Part shown: piece by piece, positions 20,133-29,476 of the stretch | Numbering within the stretch: the first letter of the stretch is position 1 | Layout: the number at the start of each line of letters is the position of its first letter | Assembly (NCBI GenBank): GCA_963210315.1 | Contig: OY723269.1 | Span: 2,232,001-2,296,000, forward strand | Direction of reading: 5' to 3' | DNA: 64,000 bases | DNA from: Rhynchopus euleeides | Lineage: Eukaryota; Euglenozoa; Diplonemea; Diplonemida; Diplonemidae | Program-made: the position numbers and the translations under genes | Notes under the pieces: model-generated | Databases searched by the model: none | The model's input: the letters and a program-made list of their open reading frames with translations, nothing else | What the model was told of the DNA's origin: nothing

Positions 20133-21637
20133 AGCCCCCCTAAAAACGTACGAAAACCAAAATTTTCAACATACCATCAGAACCGCCCTAATACCTGATC
20201 TGACCCGAAAATCCGACCCATACCCCCCCGGAAACTGTCTGGGGCCCACTTGTGACACCTGATACGCACTTTTGTGATGATTTTTTGGGGTCCTAAAAAA
20301 TGTACCTCAGTTTCGTACCTTGCCTTTGTACCTGAACCACTCCCGACCGCATTATTTCGTTCTTTGCCTTTTCTGCGGTGGTTCTGGCTCAGGTGGCACG
20401 CATGTTGCCTTCCCCAGTGCCTCGGCAAGGTCTTTCTTGACCTGATTAGTGGGAATGTGTGTTGTTGCGTCAGCAGAATGAGTTCAGCCACCTTCTGGGT
20501 GTAGTACTTCGATCGCATATGGGTCATTGTGAGTACTTCGTACGCCTGGGAGGCTGCATCGGCATTAGTAGGCAGCGTTGTAGATGCTTTTGCTTCGTCG
20601 ATCTTAGCCTGTGAAGGCACGATTGGGATATTGTACGCCCTGAGAGCCGAAGTGGTTATGATTGTGCTGTGTAATTTGCGCCCCGCAGGATATGCACACC
20701 ACGCAGTCTCGACAACACGTATGAGAGTGTACCATGTGGGGACTCAACAAGGTCATTGGATCGGCATCTGCCTGCCGACTCAGCCCCCACACAGTGCGAC
20801 CGCAAGGTCGCCAGGGATGTCTCAACGCCAGGGGAATACCCTCCCCTGGCGTTGTACAACCCTACTCTCAACCCTCGGGTCCTCTCCTGGAGGCGGTGGT
20901 GGCGGGCCCGCAACGCTTCGTACTTCCGGTACAGACTGAGGTAGTCTGCCCGGCTGACCCGCTCATTGCTTCCTAGATCATCTGCTGCTCTGGAGCTGCC
21001 ATCACTCTCACTGCCCACATCAGTTGGTGTGGGGGTAGGAGCAGGAGGAGTGGGAGGAGTAGGAGTGCAGGTGACATCTTTCTTGGCTAGCAAGGAACGC
21101 CGCTTTTCCCGCACGTGCGTGCAGTTGATGCACCACTGCATATATCTGTCGTCACCACGTCCCACTCGCTCTCCTATGTACCCAGCCCGACGGAGCGCCC
21201 GAAATAATGTCGCCTCACCGATGTCGTGTGCCGTTTTCTTTTTACGCAGGTCTGCCACAACGCTCTCTGCCGAGACCCCGCACATCTCCCGTTTGGCGAG
21301 CGTCTTTCGAGCAAGGTACTCCTCTGCAGCAGCATCTGACACCTCTGCGAGGCCCTGGGCACGCGGCATGTGTTGCTCGGCGTGCTGAGTGAGCGTAGTG
21401 ACACCCTTCCCTTGCAAAGAACGAAATAATGCGGTCGGGAGTGGTTCAGGTACAAAGGCAAGGTACGAAACTGAGGTACATTTTTTAGGACCCCAAAAAA
21501 TCATCACAAAAGTGCGTATCAGGTGTCACAAGTGGGCCCCAGACAGTTTCCGGGGGGGTATGGGTCGGATTTTCGGGTCAGATCAGGTATTAGGGCGGCT
21601 CTGATGGTATGTCGAAAATTTTGGTTTTGTACGGGCT
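20133..21637 (-). mobile_element. Nested 1.5-kb TIR element inserted in the right end of the giant transposon
   Basis: Bounded by AGCCC (20133) and GGGCT (21637) with TA on each side (20131-20132, 21638-21639). The inverted repeats are about 225-235 bp: 20133-20367 against 21414-21637, nearly identical apart from a short extra stretch near the left tip (about 20138-20150). The interior carries a minus-strand coding region. Insertion at TA inside the giant element's terminal repeat shows that it arrived later. Confidence 0.88.
20656..21507 (-). CDS. Nested-element protein, unknown, probably frameshifted or spliced at its 3' end
   Basis: A 283-codon minus-strand frame. The longest form starts inside the inverted repeat; an internal Met at 21369 (MPRAQGLAEVSD) is a more believable start. 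Residues about 60-130 look like a small helical DNA-binding domain (motif AHDIGEATLFRALRRAGY), followed by a Cys pair (WCINC), a Thr/Pro linker and a predicted coiled coil (LSLYRKYEALRARHHRLQE). A second open frame continues on the same strand from about 20725 to 20177 (VVETAWCAYPAGRKLHS, then PSQAKIDEAKAS), offset by one frame, so the gene is frameshifted or has an intron I could not place. I do not recognise the family and saw no DDE triad, so the element may be mobilised in trans. Confidence 0.45.
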   Translation of the reverse strand: MMIFWGPKKCTSVSYLAFVPEPLPTALFRSLQGKGVTTLTQHAEQHMPRAQGLAEVSDAAAEEYLARKTLAKREMCGVSAESVVADLRKKKTAHDIGEATLFRALRRAGYIGERVGRGDDRYMQWCINCTHVREKRRSLLAKKDVTCTPTPPTPPAPTPTPTDVGSESDGSSRAADDLGSNERVSRADYLSLYRKYEALRARHHRLQERTRGLRVGLYNARGGYSPGVETSLATLRSHCVGAESAGRCRSNDLVESPHGTLSYVLSRLRGVHILRGANYTAQS

Positions 21638-21651
21638 TATGACCCCCCCTA

Positions 21652-23451
21652 CCACATGCACACACACACACGTTTCTCTATTGCATGCATCTGCCCACCA
21701 CGACGTTCGCCAAACCCGATATTATTCAATTCTGCACATTCGAAGCAGCGTCTTTCTCTCTCTCTTTCTCTCGTGCGCCTTGACAACCATTCATTGGCGC
21801 ATAACCCAACACACAATGCACAGTGCAGCTCAAAAGCCACGGCACAATTTCTTTTCTCTTTTGGCACCGATTTTATGGTTGTGTCTCAGCCTGGGGTATC
21901 GCCGCTTTATACATTTCTCCCTTTGCCTTCCCAGCAAGATCAACAAGCAAACAAGACGATGCTTTGGGTGCCCTCCTGTTGGCGTCTCGGTGCGCCCTGT
22001 TATCCGTGCCTTCCCTCCTGGCTGATCGTAGGGCATGGCACGAATTGTACAACTTTGAAGCAGCACCGCACACGACATGGTTGGCACCGCAGAAAAATGA
22101 AACCAAATTGGCAATCCGCTCCTGGCATCCTACGTCCTGTGATGGCGAAGGAAAATGAGCTTTCCTGAAGAGTGCCAGCTGAAAAGAAGATTGTCCACTG
22201 AACATCGAACGAGGCAATCCCGTCTGCGCTGCGCTGTGCGTGTTTATTTTTTCCACCAAGAACACCAGGCTCTAGCAAGTCTGAACCTCTTGCCAGACTA
22301 AAACTATGGCCGGGCAGCGCAGTTTGGAGGCGAGCCAAAAACCTTCCTTGTCCTGGGGGTGGGTCGGGAGTGGGTCCACACGCCCACCTTCGTCCTGCCC
22401 AGCCCCGACCAGTTCGACAGCTTTGAGTCAAAGAAATGCCGAAACGTTTCAAAGGGGGCCCTCGCTACCAAGTGTGACTGAGTGAGAAAAAGTGAGAAGT
22501 CAGCCATGTTTGGCTGAATACTGACGACCCGTGACTCACAGTGACTCGTAGCGAGGACCCCCAAACCGCAAAATTTCGGCTATCTTGTGCAGAACAGACA
22601 TGATGGCATCGCGCACAACGTGCGAGCGGGGGGGCGGGGATTAGCAACGCCCGAGCAGCTCACGCGCCAGAATGGGCTTTGGCTGCAGCGCTTTTGTGGA
22701 GACCACACAAAGGGAGGGGACGATTCAGCCAGCCCTGCAAATCACCTCACCCGGCTATTCCTTCCGGAGGCTTTCTTTGCTGCTGTTGGATACTGCCACC
22801 ACTGTGTTGGATATTGCCCCTGCCTGCCCTCGGGAACATGGCGGTCCCCTGTTTGTGCTGCTGTCACCGCCGTGCCTGGCCTGCTGGCGTGATGCTTCAG
22901 GGTCGTGGCGCTATCTTTGCGGTTGCTCCTTTTCTATTCCAGTGCAGGGGAGAGCGTTGTGCGTTTGCGGCACAACATTCTGGTTCTTCAACAGCTTGCT
23001 GCCCGCTCGCCGATTTTCCCGTTCGTTCATTCTTCCCACCCCTCCACCCCGATAACACGTGGCAGCACATAGTCCAAACAAAAGGGTCTCGGGTGGGGGT
23101 GGGTGTGTGGTGAGGAGGGGGGGGGGGGGAGGGGGAGGTTACCCGAGCCACCAGCCAACCTAAATGCAGAATTATGTGCTCAGAACCGCTCAGCAGAAAA
23201 AATATCAAGCCACGAATACGCGGGGGGGGGGGGGGGGGGGTCCGAACGCAGCACCAGAACACAGCGCCCCCACCCCTACCACCCCCCACCCCACCCCATG
23301 CACCCCTGACACACCCTCCGCCAGTTATCGCGCGGATGGTTGCCCCTTTTTTGCTTCAAAATCATTGACATGGTGCACTTCAGGCAGGTGCACAGGCACC
23401 TCGGCACGCCGGTCGTGGCTAGTTAGCTACTGCTCCCAGTGGGTGTGTGGG
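21652..23451. other. Intergenic, no supported gene
   Basis: Right flank of the giant transposon. It begins with a (CA)n stretch and contains CT-rich repeats near 21750, and G or C tracts at 23117-23130 and 23221-23240. Frames of 80-150 codons here are low in complexity and lack context. A probable spliced-leader acceptor (CTGCTCCCAG, ending 23440) serves the next gene. Confidence 0.5.
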
Positions 23452-24201
23452 ATGGACGTTGTGGATCTCGACTTCGATGATGCGCCACAGCAGCAGCAGC
23501 AGCAGCACGGTGATATCGATGCGCCGATGGCAGTCGCAATGCCACGACGTCCTGGAGCTGATTCCCCCCGCAAAGGCGAGGATGACGAATGCTACGAGGT
23601 GAACTTCGGTACGCCCCTGCTACAATTGATTTGCTTTCTGGTTCCTGAATCCCTCTCATGTGATGCTCGCTCCCCACACGCCCCTCTATCAACCACAGGG
23701 CGGGTGGCCAACACCGATGTCACAAGGAAAAGGCGGCAGCGCGAGTTCGAAGGGGAGGACGAGACGCTGGCGGAGGTGGAGGCGCGTGTGCGTGCAGCAC
23801 ATGAGGAGCTGGAGCTGAACTACGTGAGGCGGAGGGCCTGCATCGAGGCGGAGCGCGCAACGCTCGTGCGAAATGCCGGGTGGGAGGCTGTGATGCAGGA
23901 CCCGCGCAGGCTGACGAAGAAGTCACTCGAGATCCTGAAGGGGCTTCAGGGCGTCGGGTTCCCTGTGTCCAACTCCCCCGACACCACGTGGGGCGTGGAG
24001 CACGTGCTGGAGCACGCTACGTCTCACTGCCCAGAGCTCACGTTTGAACGCTTCGCCAACCATATGCTGTACAGAAGGAGGAGACGCCTCCAGCAAGAAG
24101 AGATGGACGCGATAGGTGACATGGATGACGATATATGGAGTTACGACCCGCGCGACACCTCGCCTCCGCCTTCCGAACACACCCCCGAGAGGGAGCCGTG
24201 A
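23452..24201 (+). CDS. Hypothetical coiled-coil protein (219 aa if the 90-bp intron is removed)
   Basis: I do not recognise the family. ATG 23452 lies 11 bp after a CTGCTCCCAG acceptor-like site. The product starts MDVVDLDFDD, has a poly-Gln run (residues 13-18), then an acidic stretch. A probable intron at 23609-23698 (donor GTACGC, acceptor CCACAG) is 90 bp and in frame, so the unspliced frame is also open. After it come basic residues (RKRRQREFEGEDE), a helical, coiled-coil-like region rich in Glu/Arg, and a region GWEAVMQDPRRLTKKSLE. The C-terminus is acidic and then proline-rich, ending at TGA 24201. The donor departs from the usual GTATG, so the intron is less certain than others here. 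A nuclear or chromatin role would be a guess. Confidence 0.6.
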   Translation: MDVVDLDFDDAPQQQQQQHGDIDAPMAVAMPRRPGADSPRKGEDDECYEVNFGTPLLQLICFLVPESLSCDARSPHAPLSTTGRVANTDVTRKRRQREFEGEDETLAEVEARVRAAHEELELNYVRRRACIEAERATLVRNAGWEAVMQDPRRLTKKSLEILKGLQGVGFPVSNSPDTTWGVEHVLEHATSHCPELTFERFANHMLYRRRRRLQQEEMDAIGDMDDDIWSYDPRDTSPPPSEHTPEREP

Positions 24202-24389
24202 TTGGATCGAGGTCAAGAAGGGGGTCCGCTGCCATGCCCTTTCCCCCCTCTCTCTGCCTACCACAACATATGGCCCACCCCACCCCACCCCACCCCACCA
24301 CAAACTTGTTTGAGCACCGTAGGTGCGTAGGGGGGAGTCGTGAGGTCGAGGAAGGACGGGCGATCTGACCTGTCGTGTTTTTTCTTATA

Positions 24390-24754
24390 CCTGGGACCCC
24401 CCGTGTATAAGTCCCCCCCCCTTACCCCCGTGTTTAAGTCCCCCCCTGGGGGTCTGGCAGGGGGGGGGCTTAAACACAGGGGGACCTAAACACGGGGGTG
24501 GGCTGGTCTGGAGGGTCATCAGGTGGCCCCTAGGCCCTCCAGGTGCTGTCAGAGTCGAAAAGTGGGGTGCCAAAAGTCCATCCGGACCGGAATTACCCCC
24601 CTACGACAGCAGAGGAAGAGGTCTTCTTGGTCTCCACTGTGCCACCCCCGTGTTTAAGCCCCCCCCGTGTTTAGGTCCGCCCCCCCCGTGTTTAAGTCCC
24701 CCCCGGCCGAAAATCGCCTCCAGGGGGGGGGACTTAAACACGGGGGGTCCCAGG
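24390..24754. mobile_element. 365-bp TA-flanked foldback element, copy 1
   Basis: Starts CCTGGGACCCCCCGTG and ends with its complement CACGGGGGGTCCCAGG. TA lies on both sides (24388-24389, 24755-24756). The interior is built of GTGTTTAAGTCCCCCC words in both orientations around a unique core (GGACCGGAATTACC). No real coding capacity. It is almost identical to the copy at 38603-38966. Confidence 0.85.
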
Positions 24755-25772
24755 TACCATCCAAAACACAGCGCAGCTGTGTATTGGAGGAAATACGATA
24801 CGAGAAGGACTGGCGTCATTACCTCTGTCATGGTTTCCATTTCTTCGTGCTCCACCACACCTTCTGTACTTCAGACAACACAAACACACAACACACGGTC
24901 GTGAGATTTGTGCAGAGGAGTGGTGGAAGCGGTCAACAAAACATTCCTTTTTCGTTCCCCTATTTTGTTTGTCCAGATCATCAAACATTCACAGACACAA
25001 GGACGTCGAGTACGCGTATTTTTTACTACCACTTGCAATACGCAAGGTTGGAAGGGGGGCTGAGGGGAAACACCGCACAACTCACAGCAGGATTTGTGTC
25101 TCTTTGTTCCCCGCTCCAGCCCCTCCGCACGCGAACTGATACTACAAGCAGAACTGGATGAACTGACCTCCCCCTCCCCCTATCTCCTTTGTATCCTCTG
25201 ACCGAGCAAGACTCCCCCAACGGTCCTTCAAAAGGTTTGGAGTGAGGTGATTCTTCCGCTGTAATGTGGTGCCCTGATTCGGCTGGGGGGGGAGGGGGCG
25301 GGGCCTGGTTCTCCCGCTTCGTGTTCTCCCCGGAGTGGGGGAGAAGGGCCGCACTGCAAAGCGATGTGTGTGTGGGAGGTGTTTTTTCACACCACAACCT
25401 CACTGGAGGTGATCCATCTCGTGGCCTTTGATAGCTTCTCCTGTGTGTGGGCTGCCAGTGTGGGCGCAAGATACAACGTTTGCCGCCGATTCCTATCCCT
25501 CTGCTTGGCCACCCTGCCTGGCCTTAGTTGAGCATCTTCTCATAGTATGCACACCCGCGTAGTCAGTTCAGGGGGTGTCGAATTCTGCGCAGCCACCCCA
25601 CCCCACCCCACCCCACCCCACCCCCACCCCACCCGCCTCTCTGTCTCGCCCTCCCCACGCCCGTTGCGCCACGCGCACCTTGGAGGTTGGCATTGCGAGG
25701 TGAGGAGGCACACACTCACCTTTGTGAACCAGGGACCCTTTCCTCGTTTCCTCGTTTCCTCCTACAGCAAAC
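24755..25772. other. Intergenic, no supported gene
   Basis: Unique sequence with a run of CCCCACC repeats (25592-25633). It ends in a pyrimidine tract TTTCCTCGTTTCCTCCTACAG (acceptor ending about 25765) that leads the next gene. Confidence 0.5.
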
Positions 25773-26141
25773 ATGGGCAGCGCAGGCGTCGATGTGATGG
25801 CACTTGCTGTGAGGTACCAAGACCTGCGTGCCGCACGCCAGGACCAGGAGCTCTACGACGAGCTCTTCCATAAGGACACAGAGATGGTCATTCCTGGGAT
25901 CTTCAGCGACGACAAGCTGTCGGGGCGTTCGAAGATCCTGAAGCAGTGGAAGAAGGACGACGAGGGTGTCGATGCCGGGACAGTGGTGGTGAAGCGCATG
26001 ACCGAGTGGAAGGTGGTCAAACCCATGGTGATTGCCCGCACGGTGTACACCAAGGCGTTTTTCCTCAACTTCGACATCCACTTCTCGCTGCATTTCAACT
26101 CGAAAGGAAAGCTCGACAAGGTCCTCCTGAAAAAGCTGTGA
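25773..26141 (+). CDS. Small NTF2-like/SnoaL-like protein (122 aa)
   Basis: Intronless. The ATG follows a strong acceptor-like CCTCCTACAG by a few bases. The sequence reads as an initial helix (LAVRYQDLRAARQDQELYDE), the turn FHKDTEMVIPG, the helix SGRSKILKQWKKDD, and then three to four amphipathic strands (TVVVKRMTEWKVV, MVIARTVYTKAFFLNFDIHF, SLHFNSKGKLDKVLL). That order fits the cone-shaped NTF2-like fold, and 122 aa is a usual length for such stand-alone domains. The fold is inferred from the pattern, not from a unique motif. No signal peptide, so probably soluble. Function unknown. Confidence 0.72.
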   Translation: MGSAGVDVMALAVRYQDLRAARQDQELYDELFHKDTEMVIPGIFSDDKLSGRSKILKQWKKDDEGVDAGTVVVKRMTEWKVVKPMVIARTVYTKAFFLNFDIHFSLHFNSKGKLDKVLLKKL

Positions 26142-28064
26142 TCCTTCCCGCCACCTTCTAGCAGTGGCACACAACTCTGTGACACACGGCGACGCTCTGC
26201 GCCCCCCCCCCCCCCCCGCTAGCTTTCGATGAATTCCGTCACACGACTCTCTCCTGCGAGTATTTATTTCGTTTCGTGCGGGGGTTTCAGACCCCCTTTC
26301 TTTGCCAGGAAATAGCACCGGCATAGATAAACGGGTGGGGCCCTCGCACGCCAGCACCGCTTTCCCTACTTGATATGATGTGAAGTTGCGACAACGAAAA
26401 GAGCCACACACCCACACACACACAGGCCTTTGCGGCTCTGAAGCAGGTTGGGCGGAACGGTTGCCCCCTCCCCTCCGGACGTGGGCTCGTTAGACTGGCA
26501 TCACACTGAAACATACCGAAACAGCACGTGGATACCACGTGCACACTGTTTTGTTTGAACGATTGTGTGAGCCTGTGAGAAACACGTGTCCAGATACGCC
26601 TTCAGAAGCCATCAGCAGTTTGATCTGGAGGAGTGGTGGCATTGCCTTGTGGCCCTCTTTCCGCTATTGCATTGCCTTGTTGTTTGCGTCCCAAGTGCGG
26701 GGCCCATGTTTTCCACTGCCCCATTTTGTTCAGGAAAGACAAGAGAAACACACACATCACTGTTCCGGAAAATCTGACGCAAACACCCAGCATCCACGGC
26801 ACCCCCAGTGAAGGTCGCCCTTCAGGGATTTGGACCTACGCCGTCTTCTTTCTGGAGCAGTGCCGAGTGCACCCGATGCAGCACAACTCTTGATGATCTT
26901 CATGCCACATGGCTTTTTGAAATAAAACCCGTGCGCAGGGCCCCGTCGCTCTTTGCTCCTCGCTGTCGTCAGGGTGTGGAACGGCGCTGTTGACCAGCTG
27001 ACACCCTGCGCGCGGTACGATCGGTCAGCTTCCCCCAGGGATTGTTGCATTTTCTTTGTTGCTCTTTTGCCGCTGCGTGTTTCTTCGTTTGGTGTTCTGA
27101 TAGTCTTCCTGTTCTTCGTGATTTGCCTTCCAATGCCATGATGCTTGAACTGCAGGGCGCAAAGTTCCAACAAACGCCCCACATGAGAGTCCACAACCCA
27201 CCGCGGCTGCCTGCTGTGTGCGGCAGGAGAATAATTGTTTTCTGAGGCACCCTTTGTCGGGCGCCTTCACGATCGGATCCAACACGCCTGGGCCTGTGCC
27301 CGTGCCTTTGCCACCCTCCTGCTGCCGACACACTGCCTAGCTACGAGAACCAAACGAGGGCGAGCAGCGGAGGTCCTGAAAGCCACAAACCCACCCCCCT
27401 CCCCTCCCCTTCTCTTGCATCCCCACAGGGCCCTTGTGTCGGGGGCTCACGCCCTCTTGTGTCAAAATAGGGTCTCGGGGGCGAGAGGAACGGGGGGCAA
27501 TGATCGCCCCGACAGAAGGGAGGGGGGGGTCAGCCCGGGAAGGGCCGGACGTGCCGGGCTGACGATGCACGCACATGTTGCTTGCCTTTTACTCAGAAGG
27601 AGGGGGTTATTTCAGCGGGAATCTTTGCCGACAGCTGCTCGTCCTCCGTCACAGGAAGAAGAGGGGAAGGTCCGGTAGGTTGCACGCCTTTGGGCTTTGG
27701 ACGGGGATCATCGTGGCATTCGATGTCACGGTCGACAGCCTCCCCGGAAATGAGCACAGAGTCGCGTGGAGAAGTCATGCAGAACTGACGCGGAGGTGCC
27801 ATCAAAACCAACTAGCAAGGCGACAGGCGCGTCATGGCTCATCCATCGAACAAAATCCGCAGTCACGACCGACAGGGGTGGCAGGGTTCTCCAGGGGTTC
27901 ATGAGCTTTGAGTCTCTCTCCCAACTCCCTGGCCACCTGGTCTCTCGGTGCAGGCGCCTGAGAATGTGGTCACCACGCCACACACCACACACCATCATCC
28001 CATTTTCTCTTTGCAGGAGTACGACCCTCGACACACAGCACCCCGCTCTCTCTCCTCGCTGACG
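26142..28064. other. Intergenic, no supported gene
   Basis: Contains a C tract (about 26202-26217), a (CA)n patch near 26409-26422 and G/C-rich low-complexity DNA. Two overlapping minus-strand frames (27593-27811 and 27726-28307) look faintly protein-like but are in different frames and lack context. Confidence 0.45.
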
Positions 28065-29476
28065 ATGCACCCTCTCAGCGTGGCAGTGCTCCTGCTTGCG
28101 CTTGCCCTTGGCGGTTTGCTGCAAGGCGCGCACCTGCTGTGGCCCGATGCCGAGCACCCCCCTGGCCAGGGCCTGCACCTGGTGTGCGGGAACACGTCGG
28201 AGTACCGGCAGATGCGCACCGAGGTGCTGGACAGCGTGTGGGACGAGGCACGCGAGGCCTACAACTTCGGGCGGTACCGCCACCCCCCTGTGAACCAGGG
28301 GCTGCACCCGCTGACTGCCATGCAGGACTACACCCAGAAGAAGGAGTGGTATTGGAATGGCTTCGCGTCTGATACGCTGATGATCTCCGTCGCAACACTC
28401 AACTTCGGCTACGCCTCCAACGCGGTATGTATCATTGCAGCACGAGGGGGTGGACGGTGCGTGTGTGGTTCATTGCACGGCAAGTCCGGTGACACCGCAA
28501 CACCCCACACGCACTGCAGATCATGTACTACCACGACCTGACGACGGGTGAGACCGACAAGCTCGCCCTCGAGATCCACCTCCTGGGGCGTGTCCTGGGG
28601 ACGTCGTTTGAAGCTGACGGCAAGGAGGGGTCGACTCTGGTATGCCTGTCAGTGTGATGGGTGGGCACGTGGGGGTCGTGGGGGGTGGCTGTTGTGTGGC
28701 TATTCCCTTCTACCTTTCGCCACCCACTCCCGGCACAGGCCAGCGGGTGCTCCAAGTGGGAGCTGTTTGGTGCGCGTATGGAGCAGTGCACTAGCGACAA
28801 ACTGATCCAGGTCAACGCCAAGGGCACGATGGCATCCGGCAAGCAGGTGGAGCTGCAGCTGCAGTTCGACATGGGTGCCGACGAGTCTCTGAACTTTGTG
28901 TTCCCGATCGGCGAGCGCCGCCCCGCCATCGTGTCGAAGATGAGCGGCATGCCTGCGACGGCGAAGCTGTGGATCGGCGACCGCACCGATGAAGCTGCCC
29001 TCCGCACCGTGGAGGCCAGCGGGCTGGGCATGGCAGACTGGACACGCAGCCTTTCGGCACGCCACACGCGGTGGTACTGGACTGCATTCACATTCGTTGA
29101 CAAGGCGACCAACACACGCATCGGCATCCAGATGTCGAACGGGGTCTACGAAGACGAGTGGGGCAACGGCGTCGAGAACTGCCTGTTCGTCAACGGGAAG
29201 CTGCACATGCTGGAGACACGCGTTCGCTTCAAGGCACCGAAGCGTTCCGAGCTGCACACCCAGATGTGGCAGGTCCAGGCCACGGCCGACAATGCCGAAG
29301 TTGCGTACGACTTCACGCCCCGCGACAAGATCCACGGCGAGTTCCACCTTGGCGTGCTGGACGGCAACCTGCACCACATCTGGGGCAGGGCCTCGGGGTC
29401 GGTGAAGGTTGGCGGGCAGACCTACGTCTTTTCCGACGTGCCTGCTGTGGTGGAGGACCACTACGCATTCTGGTGA
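28065..29476 (+). CDS. DUF2804 family protein, secreted or ER-targeted (405 aa, 3 exons)
   Basis: Exons 28065-28424, 28520-28639 and 28739-29476. Both introns begin GTATG and end CAG, and all joins are phase 0 (120 + 40 + 245 codons). The N-terminus MHPLSVAVLLLALALGGLL is a typical signal peptide. The body matches what I recall of DUF2804: an early WYWNGFASDTLMISVA segment, GASK/SGCS-like strands, WYWTAFTF, then ENCLFVNGKLHMLETRVRF, ending with a HHIWGRASGSV-VGGQTYVF strand and VEDHYAFW. DUF2804 proteins have predicted beta-rich, calycin-like folds; no reaction is established to my knowledge. The acceptor before the start may be the CAG of TTTCTCTTTGCAG (about 28016). Confidence 0.8.

Larger units (their letters stand above)
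1499..21649 (+). mobile_element. Giant TA-flanked DNA transposon (about 18.6 kb without its nested element) encoding a USP-transposase fusion
   Basis: The left tip at 1499 reads GGGGGGGTCATACACGG and continues for 32 bp. The right tip is its exact reverse complement once the nested element at 20133-21637 and one TA copy are removed: the right repeat reads from 20111 to 20132 and resumes at 21640, ending with seven C at 21649. TA flanks both tips (1497-1498 and 21650-21651), consistent with a 2-bp target duplication. Order inside: palindromic array (1525-1716), A/T-rich palindrome (1717-1871), 41-bp satellite (about 2100-10470), the transposase ORF (10768-16320), a palindromic array (17097-17830), unexplained DNA (17830-19740), a third array (19757-20110) and the right tip. 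The DDE_Tnp_4-type transposase suggests the PIF/Harbinger-ISL2EU group. A 2-bp duplication fits ISL2EU better than classical Harbinger, which duplicates 3 bp. The ORF is intact, so the element may be young. Confidence 0.88.

Noticed and set aside
20656..21507. Tyrosine-recombinase or DDE transposase in the nested element
   Set aside because: No catalytic triad or R-H-R-Y pattern could be seen; left as unknown.
23164..23451. N-terminal extension of the coiled-coil protein
   Set aside because: It runs through a G20 tract and low-complexity DNA and lies upstream of the acceptor-like CAG at 23438-23440.
27593..28307. Minus-strand gene made of two overlapping frames
   Set aside because: The frames are offset, no splice sites of the local type join them, and no motif is recognisable.
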